From contig NZ_JBGUAW010000002.1 in assembly GCF_041821045.1 (NCBI RefSeq), positions 372,001-436,000 of the forward strand: a stretch of 64,000 bases of DNA, in the 5' to 3' direction. The stretch's first letter is position 1. Each line of letters opens with the position of its first letter. Positions 9,086-17,923 of this stretch are shown here, in pieces. The translations under genes were made by a program, and so were the position numbers. The stretch is from Thiohalorhabdus sp. Cl-TMA. Its GTDB lineage: Bacteria > Pseudomonadota > Gammaproteobacteria > Thiohalorhabdales > Thiohalorhabdaceae. The notes under the pieces were generated by a model. The model worked only from the letters and a program-made list of their open reading frames with translations. It had not been told where the DNA came from and made no database searches.

Positions 9086-10075
9086 TCAGGAGGTCACCCG
9101 CACCGCCTCCCGTACCATCTGGGCGGCATAGCCCCACTCGTTGTCGTACCAGCTCATGACCTTCACCAAGTTGCCGCCCACCACCTCGGTGAGCCCCAGC
9201 TCGACGATGGAGGCGCGCGGGTCCTGGACGATGTCCGAGGAGACCAGGCGCTGCTCCGTATAGCCGAGGATGCCCAGATAGCGCTCCGTGGCCGCCTCTT
9301 CGCGAAAGATGCCGTTGATTTCATCCACGGAGGTGTCCCGGCCGGTGACCAGGGTGATGTCGGAAATGGAGCCGATGGCCACCGGAACCCGCAGAGCGAG
9401 CCCGTTGAACAGGCCCTCCAGCTCCGTGATTACCTTGGTGATGGCATCGGCGGCGCCGGTGGAGGTGGGAATGGTGTTCAGGGTGCCGGCGCGGCCGCGC
9501 TCCGGCTTCTTGACGGGACCGTCCACCACCGACTGCCCCCCGGTCAGCGCATGGGTGGTGCTCATGACCGCCTTTTCCACGCCGATCCGCCGGGACAGGA
9601 TCTCCACCACGGGGGCGATGCAGTTGGTGGTGCAGCTGGCGCAGGAGAACAGGTTGGCGTCCCCGGCGTGGTTGACTCCCGGTACCACGAAAGGCATGCC
9701 GCCGGATTTGCTGGGCGCGGAGAGGATGGCTTTCCCGGCCCCGGCCTGGGCGTGCTTCTCCAGTCCGGCGGCGTCGGTGAACACCCCGGTGCACTCGAAG
9801 GCCAGGTCCACGCCCAGGCTTGCCCAGGGCAGGTTGGCGGGGTCCCTTTCGCCGAAGACCTTGACCTCGTGGTCGTCGAGGACCAGCGAGCTGCCCCGGC
9901 TTTCCAGGACCTTGTGATAGCGCCCGTAGACGGAGTCGAACTGGAGGCGGTAGGCCAGCTGGTCGGGGCCGGAGCGGTCGTTCACGGCCACGAGGTCCAG
10001 GGCCGGCTCCTCCATGACCTGCTTGAGCGTGGCCCCGCCGATGCGCCCGATGCCGTTGATCGCAACCTTCGCCAT
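9086..10075 (-). CDS. gap: Glyceraldehyde-3-phosphate dehydrogenase, type I
   Basis: The 329-residue enzyme oxidises glyceraldehyde 3-phosphate to 1,3-bisphosphoglycerate in central carbon metabolism. It has the Rossmann start VAINGIGRIGG, the coenzyme Asp in AVNDRSG (Asp33, which favours NAD), the catalytic ASCTTNC with Cys148, the TGGQSVVDGP and RGRAGTLNTIPTSTGAA phosphate-binding regions, and the C-terminal SWYDNEWGYA. The ATG at 10075 starts exactly at MAKVAING, the normal family N-terminus; a longer upstream extension is rejected. The ribosome site GGAGCGAATC lies just upstream. It is divergent from the phosphodiesterase gene at 10347. Confidence 0.95.
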   Translation of the reverse strand: MAKVAINGIGRIGGATLKQVMEEPALDLVAVNDRSGPDQLAYRLQFDSVYGRYHKVLESRGSSLVLDDHEVKVFGERDPANLPWASLGVDLAFECTGVFTDAAGLEKHAQAGAGKAILSAPSKSGGMPFVVPGVNHAGDANLFSCASCTTNCIAPVVEILSRRIGVEKAVMSTTHALTGGQSVVDGPVKKPERGRAGTLNTIPTSTGAADAITKVITELEGLFNGLALRVPVAIGSISDITLVTGRDTSVDEINGIFREEAATERYLGILGYTEQRLVSSDIVQDPRASIVELGLTEVVGGNLVKVMSWYDNEWGYAAQMVREAVRVTS

Positions 10076-10346
10076 GATTCGCTCCTTCCGCCTGGGCGTT
10101 CCGGCGGGCGTTGGTCCGCCCTCGTTTTCGGTATTTCCGCGGTGCGTCCGGGTCCGGAGCGGCAAGTCGCGCTCCGCGGGAGCTCCGGATCCGGTGGGTG
10201 AGCCCTCCGTTAAATGGTTCGGCACGGGGCACCGGGCGGCAATTGGCTTTCGCCCTACTGGCGTTGGGGAGAGCTTGGCGGGCGCGGAGTTGCCCGCGGG
10301 CGTCAAAACTGGGAGGTTCGAATACGGGATATCCGAGGAGGCCGGA

Positions 10347-11027
10347 ATGCTGGTTATCGGGCATCGCGGCGTAAGGGAGCCGGGCTGCACGGAGAACACC
10401 CTGGAGGCTTTCCAGCGGGCGGCGGAGCAGGGCGTGGACGGCATCGAGACCGATGTCCGCCTTACCCGCGACGGCCGTCTGGTCCTCTTCCACGACCGAC
10501 TCAGCGCCGCCGGGGTACCCGTGGCCGAGACCGATCACGGCCACCTGGAGGCGATGCAGGGCCACCATGTGCCCGAGCTCGCCGAGGCGCTGGGCCTCTG
10601 GCCGGACCTGCTGTGGGACCTGGAGATCAAGGACGCCGCGGTGTTTCCCGCCCTGCGGCGCGTGCTCCCCGGCCTGGGAGGCCGCCGCCCGCTTCTTACC
10701 TCCTTCCGGCACGATTTGCTGCATGCATACGACGGGACCCTGGGGGGATGCCCGGTGGGCCTGGTGATCGGTCACCGGCCGCTGTCGGTGGCCTCCCTGC
10801 TTTATGGTTGGCGGGAGAGCCCGAGGCCCGGCTGCTTCATCTGGAACGGGGAGTACCTGGACGGGACGCTTCTGGAAGAGGCCCGGACGGCGGGCATGGA
10901 CAATTTCCTGTACAACCTACAGACACAGGCGGATGTGGAGCTGGCGCGCGCCCGGCGGTGCGCGGGGGTGATCCTGGACCGGCCCGGGGCGGTGCGCGAG
11001 GCGGGTCCGGAGGGCGGGAGCCCATGA
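10347..11027 (+). CDS. Glycerophosphodiester phosphodiesterase family protein
   Basis: The 226-residue cytoplasmic protein has the GDPD signature: GHRG with His6, ENT (Glu16-Thr18), GIETDVRLTRDG with metal-binding Glu34 and Asp36, and FHD with the second catalytic His49. It would split glycerophosphodiesters into glycerol 3-phosphate and an alcohol. A GAGGAG site seven bases before the ATG sets the start. Its stop overlaps the ATG of the downstream FAD oxidase (ATGA), so the two are translationally coupled and the product glycerol 3-phosphate could be passed to that oxidase. There is no signal peptide, so the substrate is probably internal. Confidence 0.88.
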   Translation: MLVIGHRGVREPGCTENTLEAFQRAAEQGVDGIETDVRLTRDGRLVLFHDRLSAAGVPVAETDHGHLEAMQGHHVPELAEALGLWPDLLWDLEIKDAAVFPALRRVLPGLGGRRPLLTSFRHDLLHAYDGTLGGCPVGLVIGHRPLSVASLLYGWRESPRPGCFIWNGEYLDGTLLEEARTAGMDNFLYNLQTQADVELARARRCAGVILDRPGAVREAGPEGGSP

Positions 11028-12091
11028 AGGTGGGCGTGGTGGGCGGCGGCATCAACGGCCTGGCCACCGCCTGGGCGCTCCTGGGGGCCGGCCACGAGGT
11101 GGAGCTCTTCGAGCGCGACCGCCTGATGGGCGCCACCAGCAGCGCCTCCTCCAAGCTGCTGCACGGCGGACTTCGCTACCTGGAGCACGGCGAGCTGCGG
11201 CTGGTCCGGGAATCCCTGCGGGAACGGGCGTGGTGGCTGCGCACCGTACCCGAGCTGGCCCGCCCGCTGCTCCTGGCAGTGCCGCTCTACCGGAGCGCCT
11301 CGCGGCCGCGCTGGAAGCTGAAGGCGGGGCTGTGGCTGTACGACCGCCTGGCCGGGAAGGCGGGCATCGGCGCGCACCGATGGCGGTCCACCGCGGCGCT
11401 GACGGCGCTGATGCCCGGGCTCGCCGAGGACGGCCTGCGCGGCGGGTACACCTTCTACGACGGCCAGATGGACGACTACCGGCTGGGGCTCTGGGTGGCC
11501 GACCGGGTCCGGGAGCTGGGCGGGCGGCTCCACGAGCATGCGCCGGTGCGGCGGGTGAGCGAGCGGGGGACGCTCGTCCTCTCCGATACGGAGCGTGCCT
11601 ATGACCGCGTGGTCAACGTGGCCGGACCCTGGGCGGAGCGGCTCGGCACCAACAGCGGTATCGAGGACGGCATCCATCTGGATCCGGTTCGCGGCAGCCA
11701 CATCCTCCTCGATCGGCCCCAGGAGGCCGGGCTTCTGCTGGAGGCGCCGCAGGACGGCCGGCCCTTCTTCGTGCTCCCCTACCAGGGACGCACCCTGGTG
11801 GGCACCACCGAGGTGCGTCAGTCGCCGGATACCCCCGTGGTCTGCAGTCCCGAGGAGCGGGACTACCTGCTGGCGGCCTACAGCCACTACTTCCGCGACG
11901 ACGCGGGCCGGGAAGACGTGGCGGAGACCTTCGCCGGGATCCGGCCCCTGATCGGGTCGGGGCCGGACATGAACCGCGTCAGCCGGGAATACCGGATCAC
12001 GCGGCGCGGCCGCCTGATAACGGTCTACGGCGGGAAGTGGACCACCGCCCGCCGGCTGGGCCGGGAGGCGGCCCGGATCGCCGCCCGCTAG
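11024..12091 (+). CDS. GlpD-like FAD-dependent glycerol-3-phosphate oxidoreductase, short form
   Basis: The 355-residue product starts with the FAD-binding GGGINGLATAWALLGAGHEV and has the GlpD hallmark ATSSASSKLLHGGLRYLEHGEL, FYDGQMDDYRLGLW, and the late FAD motif GIRPLIG followed by TVYGGKWTTARRLG. These identify a glycerol-3-phosphate dehydrogenase-like member of the DAO family. It is about 150 residues shorter than GlpD because the helical C-terminal domain is absent. Overlap with the phosphodiesterase gene suggests it feeds glycerol 3-phosphate from phosphodiesters into dihydroxyacetone phosphate and the quinone pool; that is inference. Confidence 0.82.
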   Translation: MKVGVVGGGINGLATAWALLGAGHEVELFERDRLMGATSSASSKLLHGGLRYLEHGELRLVRESLRERAWWLRTVPELARPLLLAVPLYRSASRPRWKLKAGLWLYDRLAGKAGIGAHRWRSTAALTALMPGLAEDGLRGGYTFYDGQMDDYRLGLWVADRVRELGGRLHEHAPVRRVSERGTLVLSDTERAYDRVVNVAGPWAERLGTNSGIEDGIHLDPVRGSHILLDRPQEAGLLLEAPQDGRPFFVLPYQGRTLVGTTEVRQSPDTPVVCSPEERDYLLAAYSHYFRDDAGREDVAETFAGIRPLIGSGPDMNRVSREYRITRRGRLITVYGGKWTTARRLGREAARIAAR

Positions 12092-12187
12092 CGGGCGCTC
12101 CCCGCCAGGGTCCTCCCTCACCCCGGCCTTTCGCCCGCGGCATCATGCTAACAATGGCCCGAATGTTCCTTCGTTCGGGTAGCTTCC

Positions 12188-14035
12188 TTGCAGTCCGCCC
12201 GCCCATCCTTCCGTTCCCTGTTCCCCGGGGCGGCCCCGAGCCTGCTGGGCGCCGCCGCCGTAGTGGGCCTGTTGTACATCGGCAGCAACGTGCTGATCCC
12301 CATCGTGGTGGCGGCGCTCCTCAGCTCCCTGTTGGCGCCGGTGGCCGGCCAGCTCGAGCGGCTGCACCTGGGTCGCATCGGCAGCGCCCTCCTCATCGCG
12401 GTCTTTCTGGCGATCTTTGCCGCCTCGGTGGCGGGGGTGGTCTCCCGCCAGGTGGTGGTCCTGGCCGACGCGCTGCCCGACTACCGGTCGAATATCGTCC
12501 AGCGCATCGAGGGCATTCAGGCCCAGGGAAGCACGGTCCTCTCCCGGGCCCTGACGGCCTTCCGCAATATGCGGCGCGAGGTGACGGAGGAGGAGGGCCG
12601 GGGGGCGCCGGCCCGGGGACAGGGGAATGCCGAACCGGAGACGCGGGAGCCCATCCCCGTGCAGATCCGGGAGGAGCCCACCTCCGAGGTGCTGGGCATC
12701 ATCCGCAACTACGGCAGCGCCCTCCTGCAGCCCATCGGCATGGCCGGGCTGGCCTTCATCTACCTGATCTTCTTCCTGGTCTATCGGGAGGATCTGCGGG
12801 AGCGGGTGATCCGGCTCGCCGGCATCAGCCAGATCAATGTCACTTCCGATGCCCTGGACGAGGCCAGCCGGAAGATCAGCCACTTCCTGCGGGCCCAGGT
12901 GATCATCAATGTCACCTACGGCATCCCCGTGGGTGTGGGCCTCTGGTTCCTGGGGGTGCCCAACGCCGCGCTGTGGGGCATCCTCGCCACGCTCCTGCGG
13001 TTCATTCCCTATCTCGGTCCCTGGGTCGGCGCGGGGCTGCCCGTGCTCCTGTCCCTGGCCGTGTTCGACGGCTGGATCCGGCCCCTGGAGGTGCTAGGCC
13101 TGTTCCTGGTCCTGGAACTGATTTCCAACAACATCGTGGAGCCCTGGCTGTACGGGGCGAGCACGGGGCTCTCCCCGGTGGCGGTGCTGTTCGCGGTGGT
13201 GTTCTGGAGTGCCCTCTGGGGCTTGGTGGGGCTGGTGGTGGCCATCCCCTTGACCGCCTGCCTGGTGGTGCTGGGGCGCTACGTACCGGCGCTCCAGTTC
13301 CTACCGGTCATGCTCGGACGGGAGCCGGCGCTACCGCCCTCGGCCGGGCTCTATTACCGGCTGTTCGCCGCGGATACGGAGACCGCCGCCCGGCTGCTCG
13401 CCGAGTACCGGGAGGAGCACGGCCTGGAGGCGACCCTGGATGAGGTGGTGCTCCCGGCCATGCGCCTGGTCCGGCAGCACCACAGTCAGGGAAGCCTGGA
13501 CCGCCGGCGGATGGTGGAGATGGTGGAGATGGCCGAGCAGGCCATCGCGCCCCTGTTCCCGGGCGGCGCCTTTCCGGAGCCGTCCACGGAGTTCCCGCGG
13601 CCTCCGGACCTGATCTGCATTGCCGCCTACGACGAGATCGACGAGCTGCTCGCCAGGCTCCTGGCGGCCCTGCTGCGCGGGGAAGGAGCGCGGACGGCAT
13701 ACGTGCCCACTGGGATCCTGGCCGGCGAGCTGGCCTCCCGGATCCCCGGGACGCACCGCTCCGTGCTCTGCATCACCACCATCCATCCTCCGGATACCTA
13801 CCGCGTCCGTTATCTGTGCAAGCGCATCCGGCACCGCCGGCCCGGATGGCCCCTCCTGGTGGGTGCCTGGGGCGCGGAGCGGGAAACGGGACGCGCCCTC
13901 CGGGAGGCGGGAGCCGATCAGATCGCCGGCTCCCTGGAAGCGTCCCGGCACTGGATCCAACGGAAGCTGGAGGAGATCGAGACCCTGGAATCCGGCCGGG
14001 CCCCCACCCCACGGATGGATTCTGAGCAAGGGTGA
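12188..14035 (+). CDS. AI-2E/PerM family permease with a long soluble C-terminal extension
   Basis: Residues 1 to about 380 form the AI-2E transporter (DUF20) domain: hydrophobic helices at about 15-50 and 66-90, a long central loop, then YLIFFLVYRED, IPVGVGLWFLGVPNAALWG and GLVGLVVAIPLTACLVV. The family is usually 340-370 residues long; here a cytoplasmic region of about 230 residues follows, with a helical part (about 390-455) and an alpha/beta part (about 470-600) containing ICIAAYDEIDELLARLLAAL and GWPLLVGAWGAE. I cannot name this domain confidently; the alternation resembles a flavodoxin-like or B12-binding-like fold without its histidine. The start is a TTG at 12188, because an in-frame stop lies upstream and no ATG is available. 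Confidence 0.75.
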   Translation: MQSARPSFRSLFPGAAPSLLGAAAVVGLLYIGSNVLIPIVVAALLSSLLAPVAGQLERLHLGRIGSALLIAVFLAIFAASVAGVVSRQVVVLADALPDYRSNIVQRIEGIQAQGSTVLSRALTAFRNMRREVTEEEGRGAPARGQGNAEPETREPIPVQIREEPTSEVLGIIRNYGSALLQPIGMAGLAFIYLIFFLVYREDLRERVIRLAGISQINVTSDALDEASRKISHFLRAQVIINVTYGIPVGVGLWFLGVPNAALWGILATLLRFIPYLGPWVGAGLPVLLSLAVFDGWIRPLEVLGLFLVLELISNNIVEPWLYGASTGLSPVAVLFAVVFWSALWGLVGLVVAIPLTACLVVLGRYVPALQFLPVMLGREPALPPSAGLYYRLFAADTETAARLLAEYREEHGLEATLDEVVLPAMRLVRQHHSQGSLDRRRMVEMVEMAEQAIAPLFPGGAFPEPSTEFPRPPDLICIAAYDEIDELLARLLAALLRGEGARTAYVPTGILAGELASRIPGTHRSVLCITTIHPPDTYRVRYLCKRIRHRRPGWPLLVGAWGAERETGRALREAGADQIAGSLEASRHWIQRKLEEIETLESGRAPTPRMDSEQG

Positions 14036-14336
14036 AGATACGGCATGCGGGAGCGGTAGCCGTTGGCCAAATTTCCGGCATGGGGGAAGCGTCGCTGTTA
14101 TTTGACTGTGCGGTATTAGGGTTTTTGTTTTGTGTTCTTTTTTCTTTGGAAAATAAAATGACAGGAAGGGTTTATGTGTATAGTGCTTATCATGTAAAGA
14201 TAATACAACATGTATGATTGTTTTACACTATTATTTGGCTGTTTAATTTTTAGAATGCTTGGTTGTTTTATTTTGTTCTGTAATAGTGTTTCTGAAATGT
14301 CCTACTCTGAAAATAAAATGCGGCAAGGGAGAAGCA
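14036..14336. other. AT-rich intergenic patch
   Basis: Between about 14090 and 14325 the base composition drops sharply, with runs such as gtttttgttttgtg and ttcttttttctttgg in an otherwise very GC-rich neighbourhood. No gene is supported; short frames through it encode low-complexity hydrophobic peptides without ribosome sites. Near-palindromic words (catgtaaag...caacatgta, about 14190-14216) and TATAAT-like hexamers could form a promoter for the gene at 14337. It may be the remnant of transferred DNA or a silencer-binding region. Confidence 0.5.
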
Positions 14337-14675
14337 ATGGAGCGATCCCGGGAATTGCCCCAGATTCCGGATATTCTGGTACCAAAGCTGGAGGAATTGG
14401 GTGAGGGACGAGACGGCTGGCTGGAAGGGAGCCGCGGTGCGCACAGGGAGGCTTCGCAGGCCCTCGGGCCGCCGGTGCTGATGGGGGAGATGGAGCTGAG
14501 CGAGACGGAGGCCAGCGAGCTGAATCTGCTGTTTCACCGATACAAGGAGTGTCCCGTCTGCAAGGGCTACGGCCAGATCCGTCCGGCCATGCTCCTGTCG
14601 CCGCGGACCCTGCGATGGAATGCCGCCGACCGGGCGTATGTGGAGTTCAATATCCTGGGCGTGCTCGACAACTAG
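14337..14675 (+). CDS. Hypothetical protein with a CxxCxGxG motif
   Basis: The ATG has a GGGAGAAG site just upstream. The 112-residue product is soluble and acidic in its first half, and carries CPVCKGYGQI (Cys72, Cys75), which is half of a DnaJ-type zinc-finger repeat; a single copy cannot form the full DnaJ zinc site, so it may dimerise or bind another ligand. I know no family for it. It is preceded by the AT-rich patch and is convergent with the homocysteine methyltransferase gene. Confidence 0.6.
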   Translation: MERSRELPQIPDILVPKLEELGEGRDGWLEGSRGAHREASQALGPPVLMGEMELSETEASELNLLFHRYKECPVCKGYGQIRPAMLLSPRTLRWNAADRAYVEFNILGVLDN

Positions 14676-14687
14676 CAGGGGAGCGCC

Positions 14688-15596
14688 TCACGCCAGGTGC
14701 CGGCGCAGCTCGGCGATGTGCGCCGGTCCCACCTCGCAGCACCCCCCGACGATGCGGGCGCCCTGGCTGAGCCATTGGCGGGCGTGCCCGGCGTAGGCTT
14801 CCGGGTCCAGATCCTGGCGGGTGTCCGGAAGGGCCCGGCCGTCGTCGACGCCGCCGCGGATGGGCGTGAAGCCGTTGGCGTAGCCGCCGAAGGGACGCCC
14901 GGCCGAGTTGGCCAGCTCGGGCATGGCCGCGGCGATGCTCTCGGGGATGGAGCAGTTCACCAGCACCGCTTCAACGTCCAGGCCATCCAGACCCGCAATG
15001 GCTTCGGCGATGGTCTCGCCGCTGCGTAGCCGTCCGGATCCGTCGTCCGCCAGGGTCCAGGAGACCCATACGGGCTTGCCCGTGGATCCGGCGCCGCGCG
15101 CGGCGGCTTGCGCTTCCGTGGCGGTGGACATGGTCTCGCACAGGAACAGGTCCACATAACCGCACAATACCTCGGCCTGCTCCGCATACTGGGGGGCCAG
15201 TTCGTCCGCCGAACGGACCAGATCGGGCCGATAGCTGCCATGGAGGGGGGCCAGGGAGCCGGCGATGGCCACCGGTCGACCGCTGTCCTCGCGCGCCCGA
15301 ACCGCCAGCTCACAGGCCTTTCGGTTCAGGTGCCAGAAAGTGGCACAATCCGGGATGCGCCGGCGGGTGGTGGCGTATGTGTTGGTGGTGACGACATCGG
15401 CTCCGGCGTCGATAAAGGCACGGTGGACGGCCATTACCGTATCCGGATGATCGAACAGCGCCTGCGCGGACCAGAGGCCGGTGGAGGCGTCCACCCCGCG
15501 GGCGATTAGCTCCTGACCCATCCCGCCGTCGAGCAGGAGCGCGGCTCCCGCTTCCAGGCGATTCCGAACGCTGCTGGCTTCCGGCTGCGGTTCCAT
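14688..15596 (-). CDS. Homocysteine S-methyltransferase family protein
   Basis: The 302-residue protein has the zinc-binding cysteines of the betaine/S-methylmethionine-homocysteine methyltransferase family: Cys215 in LVNCSIPE and Cys286-Cys287 in GGCCEVGP. The N-terminal LLDGGMGQEL and the ADVVTTNTYAT barrel strand are also typical. It would transfer a methyl group to homocysteine to make methionine, probably from S-methylmethionine or a related donor, independently of MetE at 47982. It stands alone between two small hypothetical genes, so the donor cannot be inferred from context. Confidence 0.88.
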   Translation of the reverse strand: MEPQPEASSVRNRLEAGAALLLDGGMGQELIARGVDASTGLWSAQALFDHPDTVMAVHRAFIDAGADVVTTNTYATTRRRIPDCATFWHLNRKACELAVRAREDSGRPVAIAGSLAPLHGSYRPDLVRSADELAPQYAEQAEVLCGYVDLFLCETMSTATEAQAAARGAGSTGKPVWVSWTLADDGSGRLRSGETIAEAIAGLDGLDVEAVLVNCSIPESIAAAMPELANSAGRPFGGYANGFTPIRGGVDDGRALPDTRQDLDPEAYAGHARQWLSQGARIVGGCCEVGPAHIAELRRHLA

Positions 15597-15687
15597 ATCC
15601 GGGACCCTCCGGGCGGTTATGCGCCTGCGGCCCGCCGTCCGTATCCCGGCGGAACGACCGGGTCCCGCTGCGGGAGCGCATGCCGGG

Positions 15688-16041
15688 TCAGGCGGTTCCC
15701 GCCTGAGTCTCTGGCGTCCGCGCGTCGTCCCCTTCCTCGTATAGGAGCTGACGCAGGGCGGTCAGGGCCTTGGGCGGTACTTCGCGGAAAACCGCCCGGG
15801 CGCGATTCTCCAGCACCTTGTCCACCTTGACAGGGATCCGGTGTCGCTCAACCCCTACAGGGGTCTCCCGGGTAAACTCCACCTCGTCGATGGAGTAGGG
15901 GGATACCGACCAGGCGCTGAGCCGGATCTGCATGGCGGATAGGCTCGCTTTCTCGGCCATGCACATGGCGAACGGCAGGCCTTCCACGTATATGGTAACC
16001 AGCATATCCAATTCGCGGGGCGGATAAAGACGTTGGTTCAT
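15688..16041 (-). CDS. Hypothetical small protein, possibly PilZ-like
   Basis: The 117-residue soluble protein has a beta-rich centre (MLVTIYVEGLPFAMCMAEKA) followed by SLSAMQIRLSAWSV, which resembles the body of a PilZ domain, but the RxxxR and DxSxxG residues that bind cyclic di-GMP are not evident. The tail is charged. I therefore describe it as hypothetical with a weak PilZ resemblance. It is divergent from the gene at 16375, with an AT-containing region between them. Confidence 0.55.
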   Translation of the reverse strand: MNQRLYPPRELDMLVTIYVEGLPFAMCMAEKASLSAMQIRLSAWSVSPYSIDEVEFTRETPVGVERHRIPVKVDKVLENRARAVFREVPPKALTALRQLLYEEGDDARTPETQAGTA

Positions 16042-16374
16042 GGCATTCTCCTGGGTATGGGGGTACCGCTCCCCGGTAGGGGCAAACCCCGTGCCTGAAA
16101 TAAAAAATCTTTTATCTTCAGTTGGTTGGTGGCGCCCTGTCAGCGGGCGGCGCTTGCGGCGCGGACAAAGCGTCGCCGATCGCCGACGTGACCCGGGCCG
16201 GGCACGGGGCTGCCGGCCTGCGGAGCCCGGCGGCGGCCCGGGAAATGCCCATTTGTCAGGGGGGTGGGCAGGGTGATGCCTTGTGGCGACAGTCCCTCTC
16301 GCGCAACCATTTCAGGTCATTTGGAGCTGCCGAAGTCCGCCGGACGCGGACATCGCCGGAATCATGAGGAAGCC
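16042..16374. other. Divergent intergenic region, no gene
   Basis: The first part contains an AT-rich word (ATAAAAAATCTTTTATCTTC, near 16100) that could supply promoter elements in either direction for the flanking divergent genes. The rest is GC-rich with short inverted words. I see no RNA gene, terminator or operator that I can support. Confidence 0.4.
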
Positions 16375-16731
16375 ATGCGCATACGAATCCCCTGGCGCGG
16401 GGAGCGCGTAGAAGTGGAGCTCACCGACAGGCGGGGCCGGAAGCGCCGCCGGCGGGTACGCTCCGGACGGATTGTCCGGCTGGAGGCCAAGGGATATCGG
16501 GTGCGGCGCCTGGACCGGGTGAAGGTCCATGTCCTCGACGCCTTTCAGGGGCCGTCGGAGACCGAGTGGGAGGTGGGTCGCGACGTGACCCGGGACGTGG
16601 TGGAGCGATACCTGGATGCGGACACCGAAGCCCTGTATGCCGTTGTCCTCTATGAAGGGGCGGAGGTCCGTGACACCAAGATCACCAATCGGGCGAGGTG
16701 GCAGGAGCTTCGCTCGGCCATGGACAGGTGA
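16375..16731 (+). CDS. Hypothetical basic protein
   Basis: A GAGGAAG site lies six bases before the ATG. The 118-residue product is very basic in the first 60 residues (RRGRKRRRRVRSGRIVRLEA) and acidic afterwards, ending in a helical region. The predicted short beta strands could make a small nucleic-acid-binding barrel, but no family is recognised. It precedes the YheT gene by 145 bases on the same strand and may have its own promoter. Confidence 0.6.
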   Translation: MRIRIPWRGERVEVELTDRRGRKRRRRVRSGRIVRLEAKGYRVRRLDRVKVHVLDAFQGPSETEWEVGRDVTRDVVERYLDADTEALYAVVLYEGAEVRDTKITNRARWQELRSAMDR

Positions 16732-16876
16732 TGCGCCCGCGGGCGGACGCGGAATACGCCCCGGCGCGGCGCCTACATAACGCCGCCAGGGCCAGGGGAT
16801 AGGCAAGGATGGCGGTTCAGGACCGTGGGGAGCGTTCGTGCCCCCATAAGGACTGCCCGTCGGGGAGCCGCCCGGA

Positions 16877-17914
16877 ATGGCCGCGTCCGAAATGACGGGT
16901 GAATACCGTCCGGCCTGGTGGCTGCCCGGGGGCCATTTGCAGACCCTGTGGCCGGCCCTGCTGCGCCGGCCGCCGCGGGTGGCCGTGGCGCGCGAGCGCC
17001 TGGAGCTGGAGGACGGCGATTTCCTGGATCTGGACTGGTTGGCGGAGGCTCCCGCCGGTGGTCCGGTGGTGATCCTCGTTCACGGGCTGGAAGGCTCCCT
17101 GGAATCCCACTATCTGCCCGGCCTCATGCGCACGCTGGCCGACTGCGGCATGCGCCCGGTGCTCATGTACCACCGCGGCTGTAGCGGCGAGCCCAACCGC
17201 ACCGACCGCCGCTACACCGGCGGGGACACCGGCGACCTGGCTTGGGTGGCGGAGATCCTGCGCACCCGCGAGCCCGACATGCCCCTGACCGCGGTGGGCT
17301 TCTCCCTGGGCGGCAATCTCCTGCTCAAATGGCTCGGGGAGACGGGGGCCGACAACCCCCTGGCCGCCGCGGCGGCGGTCTCGCCGCCCTTCCGGCTGGA
17401 CCGGGCGGCGGACCGGCTGGAGCATGGCCTGTCGCGGCTCTACCAGGAGCACCTCTTGCGGGCCCTCCGGGCGTCCGTGACGGCCAAGTACGCCCATCGA
17501 CCGCAGGCCTGTCCGGTGCCCCTGGACCGGGTGCGCTCCGCGTCCAGCTTCCGCGCCTTCGATGACGCCTTCACCGCGCCGGTGCACGGTTACGCCGGGG
17601 TGGACGACTACTATGCCCGCGGCAGCTGCCGCCCCTACCTCCGGGGCATCGCCGTTCCCACCCTCGTCCTCCACGCCCTGGACGATCCCTTCACCACGCC
17701 CGATGCCGTTCCCGCCCCCGGGGAGCTATCCGGGCACGTGCAACTGGAGCTCCACCGACACGGCGGCCACGTGGGCTTCGTGATCGGGAACCTCCCCGGG
17801 AGGCCGCGCTACTGGATCGAGGAGCGCGTGCCCGCCTTCCTTTGCAATACGGTTACCACCCCCGAAACCCCCGCCCGGGGAGTCGTCAGCCCCGACCGCA
17901 CCCTGTCTTCATAA
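16877..17914 (+). CDS. yheT: YheT-type alpha/beta hydrolase
   Basis: The 345-residue protein begins with WWLPGGHLQTLWPALLRR, the hallmark of the YheT/ABHD1-3 hydrolases, then has the oxyanion strand VVILVHGLEGS, YHRGCSGEPNR, and the nucleophile elbow AVGFSLGGN with Ser143. Asp in LHALDDPF and His in RHGGHVGF complete the triad. Members act on lipids or esters; the exact substrate is unknown. A GGGAG-containing site precedes the ATG. Its stop codon overlaps the proposed Pho-like box in front of the TonB cluster. Confidence 0.88.
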   Translation: MAASEMTGEYRPAWWLPGGHLQTLWPALLRRPPRVAVARERLELEDGDFLDLDWLAEAPAGGPVVILVHGLEGSLESHYLPGLMRTLADCGMRPVLMYHRGCSGEPNRTDRRYTGGDTGDLAWVAEILRTREPDMPLTAVGFSLGGNLLLKWLGETGADNPLAAAAAVSPPFRLDRAADRLEHGLSRLYQEHLLRALRASVTAKYAHRPQACPVPLDRVRSASSFRAFDDAFTAPVHGYAGVDDYYARGSCRPYLRGIAVPTLVLHALDDPFTTPDAVPAPGELSGHVQLELHRHGGHVGFVIGNLPGRPRYWIEERVPAFLCNTVTTPETPARGVVSPDRTLSS

Positions 17915-17923
17915 AACTGTAAC
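17906..17923 (+). promoter_or_regulatory. Possible PhoB box upstream of the TonB cluster
   Basis: TCTTCAT, a four-base AAAA spacer and CTGTAAC match 14 of the 18 positions of the enterobacterial Pho box. It overlaps the stop of yheT and lies about 100 bases before the DUF3450 gene. The first half-site is poor, and the hexamer 10 bases downstream (GAAGGT) keeps only two -10 positions, so this is weaker than the other Pho boxes in the window. Confidence 0.45.

Noticed and set aside
16138-16160. CTGTCAG word upstream of the gene at 16375 as a Pho box
   Set aside because: No second repeat occurs 11 bases away and the surroundings are GC-rich.
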